A stretch of DNA of 17,113 bases, taken from assembly GCA_050694055.1 (NCBI GenBank), contig JBOGWX010000078.1, positions 1 to 17,113 of the forward strand, written 5' to 3'. Position numbers and translations under genes: made by a program. This document shows, piece by piece, positions 1-7,244 of this stretch (positions within the stretch are counted from its first letter, which is position 1; every line of letters begins with the position of its first letter). The stretch comes from WHSV01 sp050694055 (GTDB lineage Bacteria; Actinomycetota; CADDZG01; WHSQ01). The notes beneath the pieces were generated by a model. That model saw only the letters and a list, made by a program, of their open reading frames with translations. It had not been told where the DNA came from and did not search any database.

Positions 1-349
1 CCATTGGAACCTCTGCCTTGCCGCCGTACATGAAGCGAAGCTTGGCGGCCTGGTTGCAGAGCTGATCCATTGCGTTGGCGGTGAAGTCCGAGAACTGCAT
101 TTCGGCCACAGGTCTCATCCCGATGAGCGCCGACCCGACGGCGACACCGACGATGCCGATCTCAGAGATGGGCGTGTCGCGTACCCGCTCCTCACCGAAC
201 TCCTTCATCAACCCGTCGGTTATCCCGAAAGCACCGCCGTAGACTCCGATGTCCTCACCCAGCAGGAAGACCCGGTCGTCGGAACGCAGCGCGTCCGCGA
301 GCGCCTCCCTCACAGCCTGCGCGTATGTAATCTCCCGCGTCTCAGGCAT
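1..349 (-). CDS. 2-oxoacid/acetoin dehydrogenase E1 component, beta subunit (partial, 3' end outside window)
   Basis: This is the N-terminal ~116 residues of the E1-beta subunit of a thiamine-diphosphate dehydrogenase complex (pyruvate, branched-chain 2-oxoacid or acetoin type). It begins MPETREITYAQAVREAL, followed by family landmarks LLGEDIGVYGGAFGIT, RVRDTPISEIGIVGVAVG, GMRPVAEMQF and a downstream NQAAKLR segment. In this family the beta subunit completes the ThDP site at the alpha/beta interface, and the Glu of the SEIG-type motif activates the cofactor. The ATG at 349-347 lies inside the end of the alpha gene (8-base overlap, ATGCCTGA), so the two are translationally coupled. The C-terminal half and any E2/E3 genes lie beyond the left edge. 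The exact 2-oxo substrate cannot be read from this part. Confidence 0.9.
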   Translation of the reverse strand, partial: MPETREITYAQAVREALADALRSDDRVFLLGEDIGVYGGAFGITDGLMKEFGEERVRDTPISEIGIVGVAVGSALIGMRPVAEMQFSDFTANAMDQLCNQAAKLRFMYGGKAEVPM

Positions 350-1304
350 AGACCTCGTCCTCGATGCCCACGAGTGACGGATCCGGCTGCTCCATGGCCT
401 CGGCAACCGCGCGTTCGATTCTGGGGCCCGCCTCCTCCTCGATGGATCTAGTCGTTTCCTCGTCGAGCCATCCTTCGTCGAGCGCGACGGTGGCAAAACG
501 AGTGATTGGGTCCTTCCCGCGCCACTCAGCGATCTCCTCGCGGGTGCGGTAAACGTTCTTGTCGCTCTTGGAGTGGCCCCTGTAGCGGTAGGTGAGTGCC
601 TCGATGAGGCTGGGCCCCTCCTTTGAGCGTCCCCGCGCGACCGCTTCAGCAACGGCCTCGCGCACTGCGAGCGCATCGTTGCCGTCCACGGTCTGGCCCG
701 GCATGCCGTATGCGGCGGCCCGATCGGAGAGCTTCTCGACGGCGGTCGCCTTATTCCACGCCATCGACATCCCGTAGTAGTTGTTCTCGCAAATGAACAC
801 TACGGGGAGCTTCCAGATCGACGCCATGTTGAGCGCCTCGTGAAAACCGCCCTCGTTGACCGCGCCGTCACCGAAGAAGCACAGGACGACGCCTTCTGAG
901 CCCCGGAGCTTGAGGGCCAGCGCCGCGCCGGCCGCTATTGGTATCGAGCCAGCCACGATCCCGTTCGCACCGAGGTTCCCCTCCTCGATATCGGCGATGT
1001 GCATCGAGCCGCCCCGGCCCCGGCAGTAACCAGTCTCTTTGCCCAGCAGTTCGGCAAGCATGAGCATCACGTCTGCGCCCTTGGCGATGCAGTGTCCGTG
1101 CCCGCGGTGCGTGCTGGTGATGTAATCGCCGTCCCCTAAGGCCGATATCGCTCCAGCGGCCGATCCTTCCTGACCGATGGAGAGATGCATGGTTCCGTGC
1201 AGCAGGCCGCGGGCGAAAAGGTCATCCACCGCTTCCTCGAAGCGACGAATCGTCCACATGGTCTCGAGAAGGGCCTCCGCTTGAGAAGGTGAAAGACTTG
1301 TCAT
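342..1304 (-). CDS. 2-oxoacid/acetoin dehydrogenase E1 component, alpha subunit
   Basis: At 320 residues this is the usual length for the alpha subunit of an alpha2beta2 E1 (PdhA/AcoA family). The ThDP-binding motif is complete: GDGAVNEG near residue 144, then about 27 residues to NNYYGMS. Other landmarks are the N-terminal LLETMWTIRRFEE helix, MHLSIGQEG, the THRGHGH loop and YRYRGHSKSD near the C-terminus, where the RGH loop resembles the acetoin/branched-chain group. The enzyme decarboxylates a 2-oxo substrate (or cleaves acetoin) and passes the acyl group to an E2 lipoyl domain. The start ATG overlaps the stop of the SAF dehydrogenase by four bases (ATGA), and its own end overlaps the beta gene. 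It is therefore the middle gene of a coupled trio, which suggests it handles a product of the upstream dehydrogenase. Which substrate is unknown. Confidence 0.92.
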   Translation of the reverse strand: MTSLSPSQAEALLETMWTIRRFEEAVDDLFARGLLHGTMHLSIGQEGSAAGAISALGDGDYITSTHRGHGHCIAKGADVMLMLAELLGKETGYCRGRGGSMHIADIEEGNLGANGIVAGSIPIAAGAALALKLRGSEGVVLCFFGDGAVNEGGFHEALNMASIWKLPVVFICENNYYGMSMAWNKATAVEKLSDRAAAYGMPGQTVDGNDALAVREAVAEAVARGRSKEGPSLIEALTYRYRGHSKSDKNVYRTREEIAEWRGKDPITRFATVALDEGWLDEETTRSIEEEAGPRIERAVAEAMEQPDPSLVGIEDEVYA

Positions 1305-2611
1305 CCCGCAAGCTCTCCGTACCCGTCCAGCCGATCAAGATGTTGCTGCAGGTACCACGCGCGCACCAGTGCGGAGGACTCGTCGAGTTCGACGTCGTCG
1401 AAGGTGAGCGGATCGCCGACCGTCACCGGCTTCACCACCATCGCGTGCTCGGTCAATCCAAGCGGAACCAAACCCAGGTCATCAAAGTCGCTCGCCGAGT
1501 AGGTAAAGCCGAGGACCTGTTCGTCACCGATCCCCTCGACCCGGTCGCCGGGGCGCAGATCGCGCTTCGCCTTGGCGGCCACCTCCGCGACGCGATGGAC
1601 GGGCGCAAGAGTCGGAGACCCGTCTCGCACGACGCGCACGATTGTCATAGGAACCTCCAGGTTCGCCAGGTGATAGGGGCGGACTAACGCCCAATAGGGA
1701 CCCGGACCGAGTTGTAGGTAATTGAGGTCGCGCACGATCTCCTCGTCGTCGGAATGCACGACTACGAACACCCCGGGGGCAACGTCGCCCGTAACGTAGT
1801 CGACAACACCCGTCTGCGAGAGCAGTCCGCCCTCCTCGCGCAGTTTGAAGACCGAGGCCAAGTCGGCGGAGTTGGCATCAGGCCCATGCATCCCAGGAAC
1901 GTCGGGACGAAAGCCGGTGGCGTTCGCCAGGCAGCACATCTCGCACATCGTCTTGGTGCCGTCGACGAACGCGGCAAGCATGCGGGGGTTCATCTTCTTG
2001 CGCTCGGCCTCATCAGCGACCGACGAAGGAGTCGCGTTCGCTCGCAGTGGGTTGTTCTTACCCTTACCGGCCACGACGACGTCGAGCCCAATCGTGCGCG
2101 CAAAGTCGACTAATTCCCACGCGCAGGAGGGTTCATCACCGGCGGCGAGCGTGTAAACAGCACCCGAAAGCTCAAATTCCCTCCGGAGAAAGCGACCGAT
2201 CGTCACGTCGGCTTCCACATTCATCGACACGAGGTTACGTTTGGCGTGGGCCGCGGCGAGTCCGACGCGCACGCCGACCTCGGGAATCCCCGTAGCCTCG
2301 ACGACAACGTCTAGGGGTAAGTGCGGCACCAGCTCCGCGTCGGTGGTGATCACAGTCCGGCCAGAACCTGCCGCCTGCGCTGCATCATCGGGGTCGTCGG
2401 TGACGAGGGGATCGACAATGCCTAAACGGGCGACCGAGCGACGGGCGCGCTCCGGATCTATGTCTGCGAGAACCCTGATCTTGATGCCGGGAAGGTGCGC
2501 TGACTGGGCCACGATGCCTGCCCCCATCTGGCCGACGCCAATCAGGCCCAGAGTGATGGGGCGGCCTTGCGCCGCTCGGTCGTGCAGGTACTGCGCCGAG
2601 GATCCCTTCAC
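1301..2611 (-). CDS. SAF-domain NAD(P)-dependent dehydrogenase (predicted homoserine-dehydrogenase-like, COG4091 type)
   Basis: This is a 436-residue two-domain protein. The N-terminal Rossmann fold carries GLIGVGQMGAG (glycines 25, 27 and 30) and the acidic ADIDPERARR at the end of the second strand, which favours NAD. The middle part has the homoserine-dehydrogenase-like segments DVVVEATGIPEVG and KRNLVSMNVEAD. The C-terminal ~90 residues (AKRDLRPGD onward) form a SAF domain, as found in antifreeze-like and altronate dehydratase proteins. Such proteins are usually annotated as predicted homoserine dehydrogenases, but they recur in sugar and polyol clusters. Here the gene leads an operon with E1-alpha and E1-beta, so oxidation of a polyol-derived intermediate is more likely than amino-acid synthesis. 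The start is GTG at 2611 with GGGAGG about eight bases upstream. Two TTCACA-like sites lie 18-49 bases upstream of the start. Confidence 0.85.
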   Translation of the reverse strand: MKGSSAQYLHDRAAQGRPITLGLIGVGQMGAGIVAQSAHLPGIKIRVLADIDPERARRSVARLGIVDPLVTDDPDDAAQAAGSGRTVITTDAELVPHLPLDVVVEATGIPEVGVRVGLAAAHAKRNLVSMNVEADVTIGRFLRREFELSGAVYTLAAGDEPSCAWELVDFARTIGLDVVVAGKGKNNPLRANATPSSVADEAERKKMNPRMLAAFVDGTKTMCEMCCLANATGFRPDVPGMHGPDANSADLASVFKLREEGGLLSQTGVVDYVTGDVAPGVFVVVHSDDEEIVRDLNYLQLGPGPYWALVRPYHLANLEVPMTIVRVVRDGSPTLAPVHRVAEVAAKAKRDLRPGDRVEGIGDEQVLGFTYSASDFDDLGLVPLGLTEHAMVVKPVTVGDPLTFDDVELDESSALVRAWYLQQHLDRLDGYGELAG

Positions 2612-2628
2612 CCTCTCGACCTCCCGAT

Positions 2629-2660
2629 TTCACATATGTTCAGGCAAGTTCACAGATGAA
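2629..2660 (-). promoter_or_regulatory. Paired operator-like elements upstream of the SAF-dehydrogenase operon
   Basis: Two related elements lie within 50 bases upstream of the GTG start at 2611. The first is TTCACATATGTTCA at 2629-2642. The second is TTCACAGATGAA at 2649-2660, a TTCA-N4-TGAA palindrome. The reverse complement of the second contains CATCTGTGAA, identical to the right part of the perfect palindrome at 7291-7304 in front of the PTS operon. The spacing (20 bases between TTCACA starts, about two helical turns) suits cooperative binding by one regulator. No regulator gene that obviously matches lies in the window. The link to transcription is inferred. Confidence 0.5.
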
Positions 2661-2771
2661 TCTATCACGGGGTATGCAGGAGTTCCAAGCCCGACCATCC
2701 AAGGGGCTGCTGCTAAAGCTCAACCTTCCGGCAGTTCATCCGGGACGGGGAATGGGCCAGCGGAAAGGTGT

Positions 2772-3578
2772 CTAGAGGGCGAAGTGTTCGATCGCCCAAG
2801 CGACGCCGTCGGCGCCCATCTCGGCCGGAACGACTGCGTCAGCGGCGGCTTTGACCTCATCCGGCGCTGTGGCGATGGCGACCGCGCAGCCGGCCTGAGC
2901 GAACATCGGCAGGTCGTTCTCGGCATCGCCCACCGCGAGGCACTCGGATGAACCAATCCCGAGATGCTCGAGAAGGCGTCCGAGGGCCAAGCCCTTGTCG
3001 CCCTGCGGAGGCATGACCTCGAAAAAGAAGGGTGAGGTCCGTACGAGCTTGCAGTCGAGACCGGCCATCGCCCGCCTGATCACTTCCTCCTCCCCGATGC
3101 ATCCCTCATCGATGCAGAAGAGAACCTTGAGGGCGCGTCCCGCCGGCGGGTCGGTGCTCATTGCAGAGCGCGGCTCGTCCACGCTCACCAGAGCCTCCAC
3201 AGCGTCGACCGAAACGTAAAGGTCGTCATGCTCCATGTAGACGCACCATGGGATCGCCTCGCTGCGGCCTGCTTGGAGCGCTCGCTCGCAGATATCTTGC
3301 TCCAGGAACGTGTCGGCCTCCTCCAAGCCCACGATCTTGGCGCCGTTGACGACGATGTGGGGACCGTCGGAGCCGATCTCCCCAGCGATATGTTGCACGC
3401 CGGGCCAGCTCTTGCCCGTGGCCAGCACCACCCGAATTCCAGCCCGTCTCGCTCCGGCGACCGCTCGCTTGTTCGCCGCGGAAAGCGTGGCCCCGTGGGC
3501 GATCAGCGTGCCATCAACGTCGATCGCAATGAGAGAATGGCGCGGATGAGGGCGATCGGCTCTATCGTTCGTGCTCAA
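2772..3578 (-). CDS. Cof-type HAD-IIB family phosphatase
   Basis: At 268 residues this is a full-length Cof-subfamily HAD hydrolase. Motif I is IAIDVDGTL (Asp20 and Asp22, nucleophile and acid/base). Motif II is VLATGKS, the cap lies in the middle, motif III Lys is in QGDKGLALG, and motif IV is VGDAENDLPMF. It should dephosphorylate small phosphosugars or polyol phosphates in the cytoplasm using Mg2+. Start TTG at 3578 is the only reasonable choice ahead of motif I. It is preceded by TTGGAG, which lies on the complementary strand of the IspD-like gene's own Shine-Dalgarno sequence. The gene is read away from the cytidylyltransferase and towards the SAF dehydrogenase, from which it is separated by a 160-base gap with operator-like sites. 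A role in trimming phosphorylated PTS products is an inference from context. Confidence 0.88.
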   Translation of the reverse strand: MSTNDRADRPHPRHSLIAIDVDGTLIAHGATLSAANKRAVAGARRAGIRVVLATGKSWPGVQHIAGEIGSDGPHIVVNGAKIVGLEEADTFLEQDICERALQAGRSEAIPWCVYMEHDDLYVSVDAVEALVSVDEPRSAMSTDPPAGRALKVLFCIDEGCIGEEEVIRRAMAGLDCKLVRTSPFFFEVMPPQGDKGLALGRLLEHLGIGSSECLAVGDAENDLPMFAQAGCAVAIATAPDEVKAAADAVVPAEMGADGVAWAIEHFAL

Positions 3579-3604
3579 AGACGATCTCCAAGGAGTTCTT
3601 GCCG

Positions 3605-4315
3605 TTGAGCGCCACAGCCGCCGTGATCCTTGGCGCCGGAAACGGCGTCCGAATGGGACAAGCGATTAATAAAGTCTACCTTGAGATAGAGGGTCTACCC
3701 ATAATCGTCCGTGCAGCGCGCCCGTTTGCTCTGCATCGCGATATCAATCATCTGGTGATCGTCGCTGCGGAGCATGAGATCGACAGATGCAAGCGCGTCT
3801 TCCATTCCGCCGGCATCAAGGTCAACGCCGTGATCGCGGGGGGCAAGACCAGGCATGCCTCCGAGACGTGCGCTCTGGAGTACCTCGCCCCCAAGATCCA
3901 ATGTGGCGAGGTCGAGTTCGTGCTGATCCACGACGGAGCCAGACCCTTTTTCGACGGAGCGATGTTGAACGAGCTGCTGGAGAGGGCCCGTTCCTCGGGC
4001 GGAGCCATCTGCGCCCTTCCACTCGAGGACGACCTCACGCACCTGGAGGGCCAGTTCGCCGAGTCGATGGTCGACCACGCAGGCTTCTGGCAAGCACAAA
4101 CCCCCCAGGTCTTCCGAGCGCAGCTGCTCCTCGACGCGTACCGCTCTGCGGCAGCCGCGGAATTCGAGGGCACCGACACAGCCGCATCCGTAGAAAGAAT
4201 GGGCGGAACGGTCGAAGTTATCCGTGGCGATGTGCGTAATATAAAGATCACGCAGCCCGACGACCTTGTGTTGGCGGAGTCGCTAATAAAGGCAGCGGGA
4301 GGGAGCAGGAGGTAG
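3605..4315 (+). CDS. ispD: IspD/TarI-family polyol-phosphate cytidylyltransferase
   Basis: At 236 residues, this is one IspD-family domain. Nucleotide-binding parts are intact: LGAGNGVRM with Arg16, Lys23 in NKVYLEI, HDGARP (Asp110, Arg113), AQTPQVF, the GTDTAAS turn and NIKITQPDD. The housekeeping reaction joins CTP and 2-C-methylerythritol 4-phosphate in the MEP isoprenoid pathway. Compared by eye with E. coli IspD from memory, two substrate-side residues differ: the Thr of RDTMKR is Asp143 here, and the Arg of VDR is His158. A related polyol phosphate may thus be the real substrate, and the gene sits in a polyol PTS locus. TTG at 3605 is preferred: AAGGAG at 3590-3595 is nine bases upstream. 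An in-frame TTG at 3599 would leave only three bases. The next gene follows after three bases. Confidence 0.82.
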   Translation: MSATAAVILGAGNGVRMGQAINKVYLEIEGLPIIVRAARPFALHRDINHLVIVAAEHEIDRCKRVFHSAGIKVNAVIAGGKTRHASETCALEYLAPKIQCGEVEFVLIHDGARPFFDGAMLNELLERARSSGGAICALPLEDDLTHLEGQFAESMVDHAGFWQAQTPQVFRAQLLLDAYRSAAAAEFEGTDTAASVERMGGTVEVIRGDVRNIKITQPDDLVLAESLIKAAGGSRR

Positions 4316-4318
4316 CGG

Positions 4319-4615
4319 ATGCAGATCCAGACTTCACTGGTCTGCCCAGACTGCGGGCAGCAGACGCTGCACGACCTCCACTACGCGGGCCCGGTGTTGC
4401 ACGAGATTACATGTGCCGAATGCGGCAGGGCGAGTTACGCCCACCACCATCCCGTCGGCGGCTACCTCGTGGAATGGCGTGGACGCATTCGCAGCAAACC
4501 GCGCCGCATGTACCGGGAGATTTCGCAGAACCCGATCAACCTCTTCTGGCTTCCCCGTCGTGTTGTGTCCAAGCCCACTCGTGTGACGAGAGAGTTCTTT
4601 GAGGTTCTCCACTAG
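4319..4615 (+). CDS. Small zinc-ribbon protein of unknown function
   Basis: At 98 residues this is not a family I can name. Two CxxC knuckles, CPDC (9-12) and CAEC (32-35), 20 residues apart, make a zinc ribbon in the N-terminal third. A His-rich YAHHHP stretch follows. The C-terminal half is basic, with Arg-rich RIRSKPRRMYREI and VVSKPTRVTREFF, which could contact nucleic acid or an acidic partner. The ATG at 4319 has AGGAGG at 4307-4312, ideally spaced, and lies three bases after the stop of the IspD-like gene, so the two are co-transcribed. Its stop is three bases from the stop of the convergent HPr gene. The context points to an accessory or regulatory role in the polyol locus; this is inference only. 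Confidence 0.75.
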   Translation: MQIQTSLVCPDCGQQTLHDLHYAGPVLHEITCAECGRASYAHHHPVGGYLVEWRGRIRSKPRRMYREISQNPINLFWLPRRVVSKPTRVTREFFEVLH

Positions 4616-4618
4616 AGC

Positions 4619-4900
4619 TCAGGATGAGGCCCTCTCGGCATCGTCCTGGGATTTGTTCAGTAACCCCTGGAGCGCGTCGAGTGCTCGCTCCGCGTCATCA
4701 CCCTCGGCGCTGATCCTTATCTTGGCGTTCTGACCAGCATCCAACGAGAGCACATCGAGAATGCTCTTGGCGTTAGCCTTTTTCTCACCCAGGATGACTC
4801 GAATGTCACTGCTGAATTTGTTCGCCTCTCTCACGAAGGCCGCGGCCGGACGAGCGTGAAGTCCTACCTCGTCCTTGACCACCAGACTGCGCTCGAGCAT
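4619..4900 (-). CDS. ptsH: Phosphocarrier protein HPr, dedicated to the polyol PTS
   Basis: At 93 residues from the ATG at 4900, this is the normal size of HPr. The phosphorylated histidine lies in EVGLHARPAA (residue 15 from this start). The regulatory serine region is preserved as NAKSILDVLSL (Ser46), the site phosphorylated by HPr kinase in Gram-positive bacteria. HPr passes phosphate from enzyme I to IIA. The ATG shares one base with the IIA stop (TGATG), so translation is coupled and this is the last gene of the PTS operon. An in-frame TTG directly before the ATG is a less likely start. No enzyme I gene is present in the window, so it must be supplied from elsewhere. Confidence 0.95.
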   Translation of the reverse strand: MLERSLVVKDEVGLHARPAAAFVREANKFSSDIRVILGEKKANAKSILDVLSLDAGQNAKIRISAEGDDAERALDALQGLLNKSQDDAERASS

Positions 4901-5262
4901 CAAGCCCCCGTCTCTATGGATATGTTCTGACCCACTTCGGGCAAGGGCAATTCCGCCTCTTCGAGGCAGATGTCACCAGGAAGGTCGGGCTGCTCCTTAC
5001 CATTGCACTTGAATGCCGTATGCCCGAGCGCCTTGAGATTAGCGTTCGCCACATCACCAACGGCCGTAACGCGCCACCGGGCCCCGCCTATATGAACGAC
5101 GTCTCCGGGCCGAACCTCTTCGAAGACGTCCGCCGGCCGATGGAGCACCGAAAAGTCATGCAACTCCTCCGGTGCTCCCTCGGCGAACAACACCAACCGA
5201 CCTTCCCGGACGAAGTCGGCCACAAGGGGACCGACCTTCGTCACGACCGTTTTGTATCTCAC
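4900..5262 (-). CDS. srlB: PTS glucitol/sorbitol-type IIA component
   Basis: At 120 residues this is the length of E. coli SrlB (GutB). Conserved landmarks are TKVGPLVADF near the N-terminus, LVLFAEGAPEELHDFSVLH with the likely phospho-His in VLHRP, PGDVVHIGGARWRVTAVGDVANANL and LGHTAFKCNG. The protein takes phosphate from HPr and gives it to IIB in the cytoplasm. The start is GTG at 5262, six bases after the IIB stop. The end overlaps the HPr start by one base. The family covers sorbitol and related polyols, so specificity should not be read as sorbitol. Confidence 0.93.
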   Translation of the reverse strand: MRYKTVVTKVGPLVADFVREGRLVLFAEGAPEELHDFSVLHRPADVFEEVRPGDVVHIGGARWRVTAVGDVANANLKALGHTAFKCNGKEQPDLPGDICLEEAELPLPEVGQNISIETGA

Positions 5263-5268
5263 CGCCTG

Positions 5269-5643
5269 CTACTCGGCGACCGAAATCTGGTCGACTCCGA
5301 CGCCGGAGACGAAGACGTCTTCGGTGATGAACTGCATCAGAGGGCCCGCAGGGCTAGTCGGGTAAACATCGACGGTTGGCACCTTCTTCATCGGATAGAC
5401 GCCGACGCGAGCCGTTCCGCCACAGTCGATAACCGCGCACGCGATCTTGTCGAACTTGGCGGAGCTCTTGAACCCATCGAAAGCCTCGCCACCGGTAAGC
5501 TCCGCGATCTTGGCGGCCACCGGGTGGATTCCTCCGCCCGTCACGCTATAGATCAACGGCCTTTCGTCCGTTGGCGTGACGACCAGAGGGCCTCCCCAGC
5601 CCCCGCGGCCTGCCGCGATGCTCACCGAGCGGTAATCACCCAT
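5269..5643 (-). CDS. srlE: PTS glucitol/sorbitol-type IIB domain as a separate protein
   Basis: This 124-residue protein matches only the N-terminal, cytoplasmic IIB part of E. coli SrlE. It has GRGGWGGPLVV, then YSVTGGGIHPVAAKIAELTGGEAFDGFK, the phosphocysteine motif AVIDCGGTARVGVYPMKKVPT, and GPLMQFITEDVFVSGV. The Cys of DCGGT accepts phosphate from IIA and passes it to the incoming polyol. In E. coli this domain is fused ahead of a membrane domain. Here it ends after the IIB fold and the membrane domain is encoded by the gene before it. Start ATG at 5643 agrees with the SrlE N-terminus; the gap to the upstream IIC2 gene is 19 bases. Confidence 0.92.
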   Translation of the reverse strand: MGDYRSVSIAAGRGGWGGPLVVTPTDERPLIYSVTGGGIHPVAAKIAELTGGEAFDGFKSSAKFDKIACAVIDCGGTARVGVYPMKKVPTVDVYPTSPAGPLMQFITEDVFVSGVGVDQISVAE

Positions 5644-5662
5644 ACGAACCCCCTTGCTCTAC

Positions 5663-6208
5663 CTACTCTCCGCCGTACAGACCAAAGCTTGCCAGGTATG
5701 CGATCACTACCGAGGCAGGGCCCGTGATCATCCTTGAGAATAGGACGGCGGGCACTCCGATCTCGACCGTCTCCGGCTCCGCCTCGCCCAGTGCAAGACC
5801 CACTGGGATGAAGTCGCAACCCACTTGCGGGTTGATAGCGAACAGGGCCGGCAGAGCGTACTGGGGCGGGATGTTCCCGCGGCCGATCTCGACACCCAGC
5901 AGTGTGCCAATGATCTGCGCTATGACGGCGCCGGGGCCCAGCAGCGGCGACAACACCGGGAGCGCAACGATCACTGAAAGCAGCAGAAGTCCTGGGACAC
6001 TCGAGGCCAATGGAGACAGAGTGTCGGCGATGAAGTCACCGATTCCCGACTCCAGGATGATTCCGATCACCATGGCGATGAACGCCATGAAAGGAAGGAT
6101 GTTCTTGATTATCGTGTCAATAGCATCGCGGCCCGACTGATACAGAACTCCGACGACTCCACCTACGCCGCGACCGACACGCTCGAGGACATGAGTGACG
6201 GTGGCCAT
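5663..6208 (-). CDS. srlE: PTS glucitol/sorbitol-type IIC2 membrane domain (C-terminal half of SrlE)
   Basis: This 181-residue membrane protein aligns with the C-terminal half of E. coli SrlE. It has VGVLYQSGRDAIDTI, ILPFMAFIAMVIGIILESG, LSPLLGPGAVIAQIIGTLLG, GRGNIPPQYALPALFAIN and CDFIPVGLALGEAEPETVEIGVP, and about five hydrophobic segments. With SrlA it forms the polyol-translocating channel. The ATG at 6208 overlaps the srlA stop by one base (TAATG), indicating coupled translation. The free-standing form and the order IIC, IIC2, IIB, IIA differ from the fused IIB-IIC arrangement of enterobacteria. Confidence 0.92.
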   Translation of the reverse strand: MATVTHVLERVGRGVGGVVGVLYQSGRDAIDTIIKNILPFMAFIAMVIGIILESGIGDFIADTLSPLASSVPGLLLLSVIVALPVLSPLLGPGAVIAQIIGTLLGVEIGRGNIPPQYALPALFAINPQVGCDFIPVGLALGEAEPETVEIGVPAVLFSRMITGPASVVIAYLASFGLYGGE

Positions 6209-6774
6209 TACGCCGTCACCTCCGCTCCACCGGTTTCGGTCTGCCTCTCGCGACGGCCAAGCATGATCGCGGTGATCGCCTCGGTGACGATTCCTCTGAG
6301 AAGGATAACGACCATTCCGACAATGAAGTAGCGGATCGCGAGGTCGCCGAGCGTCAGCCCCAGCTCCGTGATGCCGGCGGCGATGCCCGCGTAGACGAAG
6401 ATCTCAGCCGGGTTCGCGTGTGGAAAGAGGCCGAGGATCGGGTGCACGAAGCTAACGGCCGAGTCGTAAAAGGCGGGTTTGTACCGCTCGGGTAAGAACC
6501 TACCCATGGTGTAGGCCATCGGATTGGTCAAGAAGAACACCGCGAGGATCGGCAGCGCCAGATAGCGCAACGGCAGGTAAACGATTCCCGGCCTCGCCGA
6601 GAACCTTGCGAACCCATCGATGCGCTCCGGTCCGATCAGGCGAATGAGCGCGTTGACGGCGGTGAGAAGCACGATCAGAAGCGGAACTATTCCCGTGAGG
6701 AGGCTTACGAAAACTTCTCCCCCGGCTTGAAAGAGCCCAATAAAGCCCTCCGCTAATTCAGCAAGAGCATCCAT
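6208..6774 (-). CDS. srlA: PTS glucitol/sorbitol-type IIC component
   Basis: At 188 residues this matches the size of E. coli SrlA. It has EGFIGLFQAGGEVFVSLLTGIVPLL at the N-terminus, NALIRLIGPERIDGFAR, the NPMAYTMGRFLPERYKPAFYDSA stretch, and FPHANPAEIFVYAGIAAG. Several membrane spans are evident. The protein forms the membrane translocator with the IIC2 protein. Start ATG at 6774 has an AAGGGG-like ribosome site 5-12 bases upstream. The gutM gene ends 52 bases upstream, so both are probably on one transcript. Confidence 0.93.
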   Translation of the reverse strand: MDALAELAEGFIGLFQAGGEVFVSLLTGIVPLLIVLLTAVNALIRLIGPERIDGFARFSARPGIVYLPLRYLALPILAVFFLTNPMAYTMGRFLPERYKPAFYDSAVSFVHPILGLFPHANPAEIFVYAGIAAGITELGLTLGDLAIRYFIVGMVVILLRGIVTEAITAIMLGRRERQTETGGAEVTA

Positions 6775-6826
6775 CTATCCCCCCTTGAAGAAGCCAGCAT
6801 GAATTTCCCGCGAGTCGACTGGTTGC

Positions 6827-7216
6827 TCACCCCCCTTTGTCTTTCGCCGTAGCTGCGTTCAGAAGGTGCCGCGCAGCATCGGCAATCGCCAAATCGAGAG
6901 ACGAATTGGAGTCCTTCTCGGTGAGCTCCGCCAGAGATCGCCCGACGAGTTCGGGCGCGGGACGGGGGCGGGAGAACACGGTTACCCCCCTGAGCACCGA
7001 GGCGCGCGCGACGCGGCCCCCTCTGTCTTCGGCCAAGGCGCAGAAGGCGACGCCGCGGTAGCGCGATCCACCCCGACCGACTGCGGTTCTGCCCACAGTG
7101 CGCAGAGTTCGCACGGACGCCTGAAACGCCTTGGCTTGCTTCATCGCGAGGTAGATCTGAACGCACCATCCTGCGGCCAGGGCTCCGATTATCACCGCCA
7201 CTGCTGAGGGGTCCAT
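6827..7216 (-). CDS. gutM: Glucitol operon activator-like protein GutM
   Basis: This 129-residue protein resembles GutM/SrlM. It has a single N-terminal hydrophobic segment (about residues 5-23, ending GWCVQIYLAMKQAKAF), the VGRTAVGRGGSRYRG region, GGRVARASVLRGVTVFSRP, and an Ala/Leu-rich tail. In E. coli the homologue is described as an activator of the sorbitol operon, but the mechanism is not clear and the membrane segment suggests it acts at the membrane. It is the first gene of the PTS operon, and a perfect palindrome lies 75-88 bases upstream of its ATG at 7216. A longer reading from 7256 in another frame is a shadow. The ribosome site is GGGAGAGG just before the ATG. Confidence 0.87.
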   Translation of the reverse strand: MDPSAVAVIIGALAAGWCVQIYLAMKQAKAFQASVRTLRTVGRTAVGRGGSRYRGVAFCALAEDRGGRVARASVLRGVTVFSRPRPAPELVGRSLAELTEKDSNSSLDLAIADAARHLLNAATAKDKGG

Positions 7217-7244
7217 GCCTCTCCCTCAATTCACCGATTGCTTT

